Shown here piece by piece: positions 33,906-46,562 of a DNA stretch of 64,000 nt; positions within the stretch are counted from its first letter, which is position 1; each line of letters opens with the position of its first letter. This DNA comes from Agapanthus africanus (lineage: Eukaryota; Streptophyta; Magnoliopsida; Asparagales; Amaryllidaceae): assembly GCA_030015575.1 (NCBI GenBank), contig CM057347.1, positions 407,062,248 to 407,126,247 of the forward strand, in the 5' to 3' direction. The position numbers and the translations under genes are program-made. Under the pieces are notes generated by a model that did no database searches, was not told where the DNA came from, and saw only the letters and a list, made by a program, of their open reading frames with translations.

Positions 33906-36774
33906 TGTCATGCCCCGGTTCCCAATAAACGGAAATGGTGACGTGGCAAGCCCACAACGTATTACTATGAAAATACGTTAAGCATAATTAAGCAATATAA
34001 CAATGAGTAAGAATGACAAGAGTAATAAAATGAAACAACAACTTTATTTACATTCAACTTTACATACAACTGCCTGGAAATAAAAGATACAATAATAATG
34101 CAAATACCTAAACAATGGCATAATGAAACTAAGTACAGGTTGTAAGAAGTTAGTAGTTTGGCTGAGTAGTAAACTGGTCCAAGTCCTCCTGACGCGGTTC
34201 TTTGTCCTCAGAGTCCGATCTTCCTGATAAACATTCCAAAGAAAGAATACAGAAAGGAATGTCGTCAGCGAACTAGTGCTCGATAAGTCCCAAAAGAAGT
34301 AAGAGAAGATAGTATATAATGTGAATAGAAACCAAATGACGGTGGACGGTAAAGTTGTATATGATCATTCACAGGTATAAGATAGTTATTCTAACGTGGT
34401 TATTTGTAGTTTGATAAAGAAAGTATTCATGTATACGAGAGGAGTCCATCTTACCCCGTGGACTATGGTAACATGTAGTACAAGGCCCCGTTATAACCCA
34501 CGAGACAACGATATGTGAATTCATATAGGTGTCTTTTAAAGTGACCTCTCGTTCCATGACATACGTTCCGTACCAATCTACCCTTTATCCCCGTGTATTG
34601 TATTATATAGATTAAGCTTAGAGGTCTTGACCGAATCCATGGATATAAAATGTACAGGTTCATGTTCAAGATGTAATCATGTATTCAGGTATTCATATCA
34701 AGTTATAACCATGGTTTGGTTAAGTCGAGTCAAGTATTCGAGTTTGAGTTTGATATTTGAATTCGAGTGTTCAGGTTCATGATCAAGTATTCAAGTTCGT
34801 GTTTGATTTTGGATTCTTGTTTGAGTTTGGATTCAGGTTGGAGTCAGAATCTTATGAAAGGATTTAGTTCTTGAATTTCTTAAGTTCAAGAGTAATCGGG
34901 CAACTGCTGCACATGAACGACAGGATTTGTGTCTTTTCTAAGACAATTGCCATTGATAACTCCGTTAAACTTGTCTAATCTGAATAGGCAAGTACTCACT
35001 TTCTCCGGCTTTCCGAGGCTCAAGGGAAATGACACCGCTTAAACCTATATTAATTCAGAGTCATTAAATATATATATATTTTTGTTGTTTACTTTGTATT
35101 TATATTATGTTCATTTCTCAAGGGGTTTTTATGAAACATACTTTAATGTTTAGAAATAAACCTCGATGGTGATTTATAATATTTTGGGTTTTTATGAACA
35201 TGACTTTTAATTTAGATGGTGTTTTAGTGATAAAACCTAGTTTTTTAAAAGTTTATGGTATTTTTATGAAAACCAGCTCTTTTGGAAACATGATGGTATT
35301 TTATTAAAATTTCAATATTATTTTTAAAAATATATTTTCACAAGTTTTTTTTATTGAAAATACGGATTGGTAGTTTTATATAAATTTTTCAAAGATTGTT
35401 TTGTTTAGAAAAATCGTATTTCTTAAAAAAATCGTATTTTATTTCCTTTGAGACCGAATACTCCGTGAGGAGCTCTGCATTTCGCTCTACTATCTTAAGG
35501 ATGTACGATAATCCGCACCATCCATTAGAGGCTCTCCTAACGAGCGTTGTAAAGGCGCAATTGCCAATGATTCAAAAATATCGATAAAAACTTTTTTTTT
35601 TATAAAAGTGATGGTATTTATTTGAAAAACGTATTCTCTTAATTTAACCATACATCTAAATCTCATGCTATGAATCAAAAGTGTGCATGTAGGGTAGGTT
35701 GTTACCCCGTGAATGTTTTACAGGTACATATGCTGGTTATCGATGATACTGTTATATTAAAGCTCATGCTATTTTTCTGAAAAAGTTCATTTATATGATC
35801 ATTGGACATGAAATTTTCGTTACATGATAAGGCAATTGATGTGCATATTACATTGAAATGATATTAGAGAATTCGTATGAGCTTTAAAATATGGCAAAGT
35901 GACAAAAATTAGTTTAAATGTTTAGAATACATGTTAACTCCGCTTTTGTCGATATATTTTAAAAATTATTTTGAAGTGAAAAGAGCGAGAGAGAGATGAA
36001 GGGGCTTACCGGTTGAGTAGTACTAGGAAGAGGGTAAGAAGGGATAGAAGGCTCCGTGGCGTCGCGGTAGCTTCGGAAACAACTCCGATCTTCAACGAAA
36101 AAGGCTTGATCGCTAACTCCTCTTTGACTAATCTTAACTCAACTTGTACTTAGAGAGTTTTGAGGATTTTTGAGAGAATTTCATAATAGGGGAGAGCTAG
36201 GGAAATGGTGTGGTATTTATAGTGAAGAATTTAAGATTTGGGAATTAAAAATTGGATTAAAAGAATTAAAATTAGTGTTAAATGATGAACTGAATGATCA
36301 CTGTTTAATTGCAGGGAAATCAAACAGTGCAGGGGAGTAGAGGGGAGTCGAAGGGACTTATGTGCAAAGCATGGAGACGATTGGTGTAAGGTGGACCATT
36401 GGCGGCGGTAATTAGAGGAAAATGGGTTGTCAAATTTTTGCCAAATACCCCGAGATTCGTGCCACGTGGTTTAATCTGTATTAACTCCTCATTGCGCCTT
36501 TTTGATTTTTCTGAAAATTTTCAATTCTCCATGAATTGCACATGCAACTCTTGGGCTTCCGAAAAATTTAAAAAGAAAAATCTTAAAAATAATTGGGACT
36601 GAGGGGATTCGAACACACAAGCTATGTCATAGCAGTGCAGATGATTTATCAGTGAGCTACAAATTGTTTCTTGCTTTTATTAAACAAATTTAACTTATAA
36701 CTCTACAACTGGCTGTAATACTCTTTCTATACAATAAACAATTAATTTTGTACAGGGATTTCAGAGTCGTTACA
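33906..36774. mobile_element. Solo LTR (inner, ~2.9 kb)
   Basis: Begins TGTCATGCCCCGG and ends GAGTCGTTACA, with near-matching flanks TGTTT (33901-33905) and TATTT (36775-36779). The ends resemble chromovirus-type LTRs. No coding domain is inside, and short ORFs are not supported. Confidence is moderate because the flanks differ at one base. Confidence 0.55.
36603..36660 (-). other. tRNA-like sequence inside an LTR
   Basis: The minus strand reads GTAGCTCACTGATAAATC, a box-A-like segment, and 25 bp later TGTGTTCGAATCCCC, a box-B-like segment. No acceptor stem or credible anticodon arm can be drawn, so it is a tRNA-derived relic and not a gene. Confidence 0.5.
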
Positions 36775-36845
36775 TATTTTGAGTGTGGAGTGTATAAAAA
36801 AAAGAGGGGTGAGGAGCGTCCTAAGGACGCGTGAGGCAATACGTG

Positions 36846-36905
36846 ACCACTGGGCGCCAGCGGGTCACATGCGCGGCGCATAGCCGCTGGGCGCCAGCGG
36901 GTCAC
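36846..36905. repeat. Duplicated GC-rich palindromic segment
   Basis: CTGGGCGCCAGCGGGTCAC occurs at 36849-36867 and 36887-36905. Each copy contains the inverted pair CTGGGCG/CGCCAG. Between the copies lies GCGCGGCGC. The DNA around it is AT-rich. Confidence 0.7.
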
Positions 36906-37787
36906 GTGCGTTGAACGCGACCGCTGTAAACAACAGAAGAAGCATAGGGTAAGCCCTTGGGCTTGGAGTTGAAATCCCGAACAGGAATTGGATGTGGATT
37001 TGGAGTTAAACTCCCAAAATACTTGGATTTGGAGTTAAACTCCTAAGAAGTTTGGATTCAGAGTTAAACTCATTTGAGAATTTGGATCTTGGAGTTGAAC
37101 TCATCAAAGATCTTCGGAGATGATAAAAAAGGACCCCATTCTTCTCCTTTGAGCCTTAGATCCTCCCAAAGTGGGATTTTTGGAAGTAGGCCTTCTTCCT
37201 CCTCCTTTTTTTTATTGGATCTTGGAGAAAAAGGAAGGTAAGAATAAAAATCTCCCTTTTAGAGATTTGATGGGAGATCTGAAATCCCCTTCGAGGATTT
37301 TATGGTGAAACTTTATTTGGTTTTGAGAAAAAGAGAGCTAAGCTCTAAATTTAATTGGAAATGAAAAGAAAGAGGGAGAACTTGAGAGAGAGGAGATGGA
37401 GACACAAACCCTAGACATTTTATGGGGAATGGATTCTTTTTTTTCTTTTCATGATGTTTCCTTATATAGGCTTACAAATTTACACTTAGCCCCTTGGGCT
37501 TTACAAAATGGCATTTTGTCCATCCTATGCCTCATGTGCTTATTTCTTTTTGCATATGAGCCATGGGCTTTACAAAAATTTGGATTTATGCCTATTTTCC
37601 TTATATTTATTCATTAAAATTATTTATTACATAATTTTCTTCTAGGCATGGGGGAGGCCGGCCTTTTCATGTTTGGGCTCAACTTGGGCATGGGCCTACT
37701 TAGCTTGGGCTTGGGTCTACTTGACTTGGAGTTGATTTTGATTTTGACTTTTTCAACCGGGGTATAATTTTTGACCCCAACAGTGGT

Positions 37788-40568
37788 ACTTTGCGAGATC
37801 ACACAAGAGTCCACAACAACAGCTATTTAGAATTGGCTGGAGTCCTTTTACAATAAGAAGTCTCTCACGAACCTTCTCTACCTCAAGCAGAGGTTGTACA
37901 CCTTGAGATGAAGGAAGGGACTTCCGTCAAACATCTATGTCAATGAGCTAAATCATATTGTGATGAACTTGTGAAATATGGAGGTGAAGATCGACAATGA
38001 AGATCATGCGATGATTTTATTGTGCTCTTTGACCACTGAGTTCGGGCAGTTTGTGAAATCTATGGTGTATGGCTGAGATAAATTATCTTTGTAAGATGTC
38101 AAGGCAGGTTTGCATAGTGAGGCATTGAGGGAAAAGGTGTTCGGTGACAAAGAGAGTTCGAGCGACATCATGTTTGCTAGAGGCCGCTCGGTGAAGTGAA
38201 AAGATGATGGTTCTAAGTAGTCAAGAAGCCGGGTGAATGGCAAGTGTAGATATTGCAAAGAAATAGGACATTGGAAGTTGGATTGTCTGAAATTAAAAGG
38301 GAATGAAAAGAAGATTTCTTCCACCACTGCAGTCGCAGAGGAAGATTCAGATGAGGGCAGTGATAGTTCGGTTCTATCGGTAAGTGCGACTTCAGATGTA
38401 CATGATTCTTGGATGGTGAATTCAGAGAGCTCGTTCCAAGTGACTCCGCATCGGAGTTGGTTTGCTAGATATTGTTTAGTTGTTGGAGGCTCGGTCTTCA
38501 TGAAGAATGATGCGTCTAGCAAAGTTGTTGGGGTGGGCACAGTTCGGATTCACATGCATGATGCGATAGTTTGGAAATTGATAGGTGTCAGGCAGTGCTA
38601 GATTTGAGGAGGAACTTGGTATCTTTTCGGGCTTTGGCAGGGTTTGGCTACAAGTGCATGGCTGTCAGAGATTCTATGAGGATTTTCAAGGGTGCTCTGA
38701 TTGTCATGAAAGCAAAGATGGTTGGGAATCTATATTTTCTTCAGGGACAGACAGTTGTATGATATATTGTCGAAGTTTCTACCAGTCAGACAGTTCAGAT
38801 TCGGTTAGGATGTGGCATCCACGATTGGGTCATATCAGTCAGATGAGTTTGAATGTGCCTTGAAAGAGGCAGTTACTTGGAGGTGGAGAGTTCGACATGA
38901 TATATTTCCGTGAGGACTGTTAGAAGAAGATGCAGGTGGTTTCGACACTGGATTGTTCTCGAGGTGGAGTCCTTCATGGATAACTTCTCGAGAAAGTTTT
39001 GGGTATACATTTTCAAACCCGAGGCCAAGAATTTTTGGATGTTCAGAACGGCCGTGTTGGATTTGCAGCTCGGGAAGCGCGTTGAGATTTTCAGTCTGAT
39101 TTTAGCGGAAGGTTCACTTTGCAGGGATTCAGAAGATTGTGTAGGCGAGAGAGGATCATGCATCAATACACCACTTTTGGAGATCCTCAGTCAAATGGAA
39201 TTGCAGAGCGGATGTCTTGAACTGTTGGGAAGAACAAACTTTAAGGCTTATGGCTAAGCTTCGGAGGGAGTTTTGGGCTGGAGCTCTATCTACTGCCGAA
39301 TACCTCATCGATCGGTCACCATCTTCGGCGGTAGATATGAAAATTCTCGAGGAGTTATAGGCAGGAAGAGCTAGAGATTACTCAGAGCTTCGTGTTGTTG
39401 GGTGCACTGAGGAGCCGATGGTAGAGAGATGTTCTATTGTCGACTTAGGAGGCGAAGAAAAGGATACAGATCGTGGTGTTCTGGGACCTAGAGTAGAGTA
39501 ATCAGCTAAGGACATTCATTAAGTCTGTGATACTTCGAAGAAGACAGACTCGGTCAAATGGTGAACGGAGAACATGTATTTCTCTAAGAGAGGTGGAGTT
39601 CTAAGTTCCAGTCTGGGTTATGAGAGATGAGGTGGTCGATACATTGATTCAGGTGGAGAGTCCGGTACAACCAGTGGTGTAGAGGCCGACAAGAGTTAGG
39701 CGCACAGGAGTGGTTAGGGACAAATCTCCAAGGAAAGTGGATCGAGAGTTCGGCAAAAAGAATGCACATATGATTCGTCGCATGGAGAGTGTCATGGATG
39801 GGGAGTTGCTTCGGTTGCAGCAGAGTATCAAGCAGGTTCTAGCTCGGTATGGGATGGAGAAGACTCGGCCCGTGTCTTCTTACTTAGAGACGCACTTTAG
39901 GATTTCGACGTTGTTATCACCAAGGTCAGATGCAGATAGAGATCACGTGTCTTTAGTTTCATATGTGAGTGCAGAGGTTGGTGTGGGATGCACGCAGCCG
40001 AGTATTGCACATGCAGTTGGAGCAGTCAATAGATACTTGACTATTTTGAGCGGAGACCATTGGCAGGTTGTGGAGGAGATCCTAAAATACTTAAAAGATA
40101 GTGAAAGGTTCAGCTCGTCATTCAGTGGAGGCGGTGTTGATGGGTGTATCGTGACAGTGTATGGTGATAGGAGCAGATAGAGGCCGACGACAGGTCACAC
40201 GTTGGACACGGATGCCATGCCAGGTAGATCAACGCTTCTGTCTGTTATCGCGGTTTCAACAATAGGGCATGGTTGATAGCCGTCATGGAGACTGTTAGGG
40301 AGGCCATCGATTTGCAGAGATTTTTGGGATTGGGTGTTCTAGAGAAGGTTAGAGTGTTCTTCTTGGAGGCTGAGAAGAAGGTAATGTCTCTTATGGAGGT
40401 TGGTACCCTAGATAATCCGGCAGATGCATTGCTGAGATAGTTTCAGTCCAAGTTTAAGTTTTTCCTAGCAGATTGTTAAGGTGCCTTCGGGAATAAGGAG
40501 AGGTGGACGAAGTTCCATCGTGTTGAGAAAGTGAAGAGATTATTGCAAATTTGAATCAAGATGGAGTT
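37788..40568 (+). pseudogene. Copia-P gag-pol remnant
   Basis: Domains stay in Copia order but the frame breaks many times. Gag core: SLTNLLYLKQRLYTLR near 37860. Intact zinc knuckle CRYCKEIGHWKLDC from 38245. Protease near 38400 (SWMVNSESSF) with the catalytic Asp replaced by Asn. GAG-pre-integrase motif MWHPRLGHIS near 38810. Integrase remnant 38960-39250 (SFMDNFSRKFWVYIF). The catalytic centre of reverse transcriptase is missing. The C-terminal reverse transcriptase/RNase H junction is readable at 39780-40150 (VLARYGMEKTRPVSSYL, then PSIAHAVGAVNRYL). Polyprotein processing would yield capsid, protease, integrase and reverse transcriptase, but this copy is long dead. Confidence 0.85.
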
Positions 40569-41022
40569 TGTTGAAATTTGATTTAAATTCGGATGAGTTA
40601 AGATTAAATGTAATCTATTTAGTTTAGATTTAAATCTAATTTCTATATTAAATTCATAGTTATCTCTAATTTAAATATGAATTTATTTCCTAGCATTTAT
40701 TTACCTTATAAATATGAGGTTTTCTTTAGAGACGACCAAGCACGGTCGCGGATAGAAAGAGTTTGTGTAAGAGAGGATATTTATCTGTAAAGGAGGGTGA
40801 GAAGTCGATGCAATTCTCTTGTAATTTTTTCTCATAGTGAAAGTTCTCATCGCGGTTACAGGATTAGGTGCTAGTTGCATCGAACCGGGGTAAATCTTGT
40901 ATGTTGTTGTTGGTATGTTCTTTTCGTGTGATTTGGTATCCGTCAGACAGTTATTTTTCAATCTACCTTAAAATAATGGTCTTGGATTTCCGCTGCGCAG
41001 CAGATCCGTAATCCTTACAACA
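40569..41022 (+). mobile_element. Copia-P 3' LTR
   Basis: 454 bp, TGTTGAAATTTG to CCTTACAACA, directly after the polypurine tract CAAGATGGAGTT (40557-40568). Its 3' half matches 30930-31225. The following 5 bp are ACTTG; the left partner is not identifiable. Confidence 0.8.
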
Positions 41023-41690
41023 ACTTGTTCTTTAAATAATTAATAAAAATACATGTGAGGGTTCTACAGTGAGAGCTATGACTAAGCAATGAGAGTGGAG
41101 ACCTAAATTCTAATAAGTTAACTAGTAAATAACTTTGTGAGGTGGATATGTTACCAACTTGAACGGAGTTGATCATTTTGATATTGCCTAAATTAGTCTA
41201 TTGCATTCTTGAAAATGGAAATTTAAGTTCGATTTTGACTCCAACTCACTCATTAAGATGAAAGTTTAGGTTATTTCTTACATCTACACCAAAGATAACT
41301 TCTATATATGTTCAGATATTTTTATATAAGTCCCTTTGAGTGTAGATATTTTGGGATTAAATTATGAAATTTGAATACCTTTTATGACCAATGAAAATCT
41401 TTATTTTATCAAAGATTAGGATATAACAGAATAGAAAAAACAGATTCATATAGCTGACTAAAAAATTTTGAGATAATTTTTGTCATTATTGTTGTTGTAT
41501 GAAAGATGAGGACAAATTTGCTTGGTCTACTCAGAATCGATCACGCCCTATTAATAACCATTTACAAAAAGCCGTCAATTTTCTTACATACTCATTTCTA
41601 CATTTGAAATATGGTTCCCTTACTACCAAAATAATACAATTCTTGATGTAAAGCATATGTCGAGATTAATTAAGATTTTTACAGGAGATA
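41023..41690. other. AT-rich intergenic DNA, nothing recognised
   Basis: No ORF, repeat or RNA signal that I can support. Confidence 0.5.
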
Positions 41691-42238
41691 TGATTGAGAT
41701 TTGGGAAAAAATCGGCATGGGATTATTAACAATTTAAATTGAGATTTAATTAAGATTTGTTGCAATTTAAATTATTTAGATCTTATTAGTTTAGATTAGA
41801 TTTATTTTATTGTCTTTCTTTTTTAAGTTAAGATTTATTTCTTTTTGGTCCAGGATTTTATTCTCTTATCTCAAGGGATGAGAACTATTGTATTTGGGAG
41901 TTGATTTTGGTTATTGAATAAAAGTTGTTTGTTAGAAAAAGAAAAGTTACGGTTTTTGTATTTAAGGAGAGGCCATCATATCTCGTCCTTGGTTATTTAT
42001 GGTTTTGTTCTTATGATTTCTCTAGAGAGGGAGTAGATCGTGCTGAGTATTGAGCCTCCGTAGGCTGATCCTTATTATGTGGTATCAAAGCGTAGGCGTC
42101 ATCGCATTCTTGGTGAAAGGCGTAGAACCGATGGTACACCGTGGGCGTGGCCATGGCGCACAACAACACGAGCGGGAAATGCGAGAAATCGAGATCGAAG
42201 AACTTCAAAGACAAGTTCAACGACTAACGGAAACTATT
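41691..42238 (+). mobile_element. 5' end of a degenerate LTR element (LTR end, primer site, gag start)
   Basis: An AT-rich LTR-like stretch ends near 42078 and is followed by TGGTATCAAAGC (42080-42091), a methionine-tRNA primer site. The next 150 bp include a frame reading RGRGHGAQQHEREMREIEIE, typical of the charged N-terminus of Ty3-type gag. It is cut at 42238 by Copia-I; the rest should lie beyond the window. The left edge is approximate. Confidence 0.5.
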
Positions 42239-44379
42239 TGTTGGCTATAGTGCTCTCAAGTTAATTATTGTGATTGTAGGTAGGTAATTATGATAATTGA
42301 AGGAGGACCTATATCGATAGAACAGTCTTACTCGAGATAATAGTATGCTATCTGGTTTGTCTTTATCATTGATGTGTATACGTTTTACTCGATATTACGT
42401 ATCGCTAATACATAATGATAAAGCCTTATTGTTTGACTACCAGCATTATAATAGCGATCATATATGTGGGAGATCGGTAGTCCATAAGCACATCCTTAAA
42501 TGTCCATAGTCGAGAGAGTATCGTGACTGGGTATCGATATTCTGAAGTAGACTAGTATATGGTTTCTAGACCCTGACGAGGGACGGAAGACGGTATCATA
42601 AGCCACTGGTGTTGTGTCATTTATGATAGTATACAGGTACTCACTGGAGGTGAGTACACCGGACGGACTCGCCGAAAAATTCTAGATGGTAATATACCAA
42701 TCATCAGATAACAGTTCTCTAGTGACATGAGTACAGGGTATCTTTAGACCTGAGATCGTCATTTGTCTCGTGTGAGTTCCCACTGTACATTGATTACTAC
42801 CCTACCACGGCTAAAAGGAGTCATGTAAATAGGTTTTAATTGGGTACAGTACCGAGCCACATGAAGGCAGTAAGTGATCATCAGGAATTCGTCTTTCCCG
42901 GTATTGGGAGTCGATGTCATGATGTGTTCGGTCAACTATCACAATAAATTCTTGGCCAAGGTGAATGAGATTTACTGATGAGAGATCATTAGTTTCTCAG
43001 TGGGTGGTGAGCTTGACACCGGCACGACTTATTAAGTTATTAGGGGTCCGACATTATCCACCTCTTAGACCCGGTATGCAATACTCTTAGACGAAAAGAC
43101 CAGAATATACAGAGATTGTCACAGACAGGTTCATTAGGGTACGGACGGACTTGATTGTCGGCTTTCATCAATACCTGGGTATCCGTTACGTACGGCTAGT
43201 GTCGTAGACGTGCTTGTGGTTAAACTCACTGTCAGTGTATTATCGAATCTTTAGAGTCCCATACAGAGAGTTTTTCCCGTTCAGGTGAAATTATGTACAG
43301 ACCGTATATTGATACATGTAGAGTTCTGATTAAATACATGTACTGGCTACATGAATATTAATCAGACGGTTAGTAATACTAGCCGGCTTAAGATTAAGCC
43401 GGATTATTAAATCGAGTATTGATTTAATAATTTGCATATATATATATATTCTAGTATTATGTTCATTGTATTTTTCTATCACTAAGGTATTCGTATTTTG
43501 ATATGAATACGGGTATGTATATACGGGGAATGTATTTTGTATTTATGCATTATACGTTCTAGAAGGAGGATACCTCATTTCCATATAATTTCTTTTATAG
43601 AAATTAGGAAATGAGGTATAGGGGTGTGGTGGCATATGTTATAGTAAGAGGAATGGCTATATATTTTATTTAATTCATTTGGACATACTATTCAAGTATT
43701 GTTGCTTTTGTTTATTGCAAAAATGATTTTGTAAAAACCATATGATAGCTTATTTCTCTCCCTTGACTTGATCATTCTCATACTTAGCTTCTCTCTCATC
43801 TCTTTCTCCTCCTTCATCCTTTATGTTCTCATGTGTTGAGAAAAATAGCAAAAGGCTCTCTTGATTTTTCATATGAGTAGTAAAAGTGATAGATAAAGTA
43901 CTAAATCACATTTTACACCCCTAATCACCTTAGATTAGCAATCTAAGGTCTTTAGTTGCTTCACTATGTGAAGTTAGAGTTTGGAAAAGGTTCTCTCGGG
44001 TGGAACATCTTCGGTGAAGGAGGACCGGTTTGCAAGCATGATCCGGAGCTTATTGGAGGCCTTGCTAGAGTCCACAACATCACTGCTTGGTCACTATGTC
44101 CTCATAAGCTCACTGCTAGAAGATATGGATGATTCAAGGATCACCAGAGTTCAAGCTTGATCCCTGCGGCTCATGGAGCTTATATGGAGGATTTGAATAC
44201 AAAAGACACGACTACAAAGGTTTTAATCACCAACTAAGTAGTTAAACTCCTTTGTATGTTTGCTAGTTTAGTGTTTGGTTAAGATTCTAGGTTTAAGTTG
44301 CTAGTGCCATGTTTCAAAATTAAAGTTCTTCATTCCGCATCGGCCACGGTTAGCGGCAAGGTCACTAAGAACTTCATCA
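42239..44379 (+). mobile_element. Copia-I 5' LTR
   Basis: 2,141 bp, starting TGTTGGCTATAGTGC and ending TTCATCA, followed at 44380 by TGGTGTCACAGCC, a decayed primer site. It belongs to the same family as the LTRs at 49940 and 57674. Confidence 0.8.
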
Positions 44380-45578
44380 TGGTGTCACAGCCGCCCAAAC
44401 ACTAGAATTAGTATTAGACGATGCTCAAGTTTCGAAACCGAAAATTTTCGTTTTTCAAAACCCAAAATGTCCTAGTTTCTGTTCGAAATTTTTTGGTCTC
44501 TAAATTTTTTAAAGTATTGTAAAAGAGAAGTATGGACATGAAATTGAGACCTTTTAAAAACGAGTAAGAAAGAGCACTTTGGGTTGCTACTTTTGGGTTT
44601 TTGGCCATTTCTGGCGGCCATGGTTCCTCTGTTTTGCCTCATTTTTATATAGTGTCTTTTGTTTTTGGAATTGAGATTTTGGTGTACTTTGTTTTTGCCC
44701 ATGTCTCTATTGATGTTACCTTTGTTTATGGGAAACACGAAAATATTTTGAATCAAAACTTTAGCATTGTTTACTGTTTGTGATGTTGTATATGTGTTTT
44801 AAACGTCGTCTAATTGTTACAGGTCGATTAGATGAGGTTGGACATATTTGCTTGTGTTGTTGTGATGTATATCTGTGTGATGGTTTAGACAGATTATCGT
44901 GTTAGATTCCCCTCATGTGATGTTTTTTGTACAGTTATGTCATTTTTATATTCATTATTTTGGGGCGAGCGTCCGACTTGTGGACTTCCGTTTTTTCCTG
45001 TTTGGGGCTCGACCAAGATGCGGCCGATGTCACCGTTGTATATTATTTGATTTCTGTACTGGGATAAACCTGTGGAGAAGTGCTCGAATAGCTGGGTTCG
45101 AGAGTGTGCTTGGTGGTCTTCTCGCAGTGGTGAGTTCGAGCCACCTCGCTCTAGAATTGGCTGGCTATTCATCGCACTTGTAGGGGTTTTAAGATGACCC
45201 ACGGTGGAGTTCTCAAGTTACCAAATTACATGAAGTGTTGGGTGGCCCACTCATAACATTGAGTGAGAGTTGAATCACTTCTAGAATTGGCGGGTAACTT
45301 GCCGCAATCGTAGGGGTCATGGTTCAATATCGTACGGTCTATCCACCGACCGGGGATCGTTGGTTTTTGTCTGTGACTCAGAAAAGGTTTGGGGCTCCTA
45401 GTTTATTTGCTATTCCATATTGGTTATCGCATGCCTGTGATGTTTATTATCTGCCTTTGATAAGATATATTATAAATATGTATATATGTTTTGCATCCGC
45501 GCTAGTCTTGTCCCCTCCCTGCCGTAAGTTAAGTAACCTTACGTTGATGACCTGGGACCCCGTGATGAATGCGGATGG
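44380..45578 (+). mobile_element. Copia-I interior (leader only)
   Basis: 1.2 kb matching only the first 1.27 kb of the Copia-II interior (51954-about 53226). It includes paired TAGAATTGGC-GGCTATTC-type blocks near 45152 and 45281. No gag or pol ORF and no polypurine tract is present; it joins the next LTR directly at GCGGATGG|TGTTGG. It is an internally deleted copy. Confidence 0.75.
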
Positions 45579-46562
45579 TGTTGGATATATTGCCCTCAAG
45601 GCAATTATTGTAATTGCAGGTAGGCGATTATGATAATTGAACAAGGACCTATACGGGTATAACAGTCTTATTCGAGATGATAGTATACTATTTAGTTTGT
45701 CTTTATTATTATGTATATACGTTTTGATAAAGTTCATAGGATTATTACTTGACTACTAGCATTATGATGGCGATTATATACATGAGAGCTGGGTGGTCCA
45801 TAAGCACATCCTTAAATGTCCCTAGTTGAGGGAGTATCGAGACTAGGCATCGATACTCCGGAATAGATTAGTGTATAATTTTCGAGACCCCGATGAAGGG
45901 TGGTGGCCGGTCTCACAAGCCATTGGTGTTGAGTCACCTAAGATAGTATACAGGTGCTCACTAGTGGTGAGTACACCGGACGGACTCGCCGAGAACTTCT
46001 AGATGGTATTATACCTATCGTCAGATAAAAGTTCTCTTATGGCATGTGTACAGGTTAGTCCTTTGACATGAGATTTTCATTTGTCTCGTGTGAGTTCCCA
46101 CTATTCTTAGATTACTACCCTACCATGACTCAAAAGTGTCGTGCAAATTGGTTTTAGTTGGGTACAGTCCCGAGCTACATGGAGGCAGTGAACAATTGCC
46201 AGGGATTCGTCTCTCCCGGTATTGGGAGTCGATGTCGCGCTGTGTTGGGTCAGCCATCACCAGAAATCCTTGGCCAAGGTGGATGAGATTTACTGATGTG
46301 ATATCAGTAGTTTCTCAGTGGGTGATGAGCTTCAGACCGGCACGACTTATCTGGTTAGTAGGGGTTTGACATTATCCACTCCCTTGACCCGGTATGCGAT
46401 TATCTTAGACGAAGAGACCGGACTGTACGGAGATTGTCACAGACAGACTCAGTAGGGGTACAGATGAGTTTGCTCGTCGACCTTCCTTTCGCTCAATACC
46501 TGAGTAGCCGTTACGTACAGCTAGTGCCGCTGACGTGCTTGTGGTTAAACCCACTGCCAGTG
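45579..46562 (+). mobile_element. Copia-I 3' LTR, left part
   Basis: Matches the first 0.98 kb of the family LTR, up to the CCACTGCCAGTGTG region, then stops where the chromovirus LTR begins (TGTAACAC at 46563). The remaining 1 kb should lie past the window, beyond the chromovirus 3' end. Confidence 0.8.

Larger units (their letters stand above)
33548..37782 (+). mobile_element. Solo LTR (outer) containing a second solo LTR
   Basis: Begins TGTAGAGTG and ends GACCCCAACA, with a perfect target duplication GTGGT (33543-33547 and 37783-37787) that restores the Copia gag frame. Without the nested piece at 33906-36774 it is about 1.37 kb. It contains a TATAAAAAAA stretch near 36794 and a duplicated GC-rich palindromic segment (36846-36905). 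The orientation is unproven because no internal domain is left. Confidence 0.75.

Noticed and set aside
36603..36660. Functional tRNA gene
   Set aside because: No paired acceptor stem and no clear anticodon arm between the two boxes.
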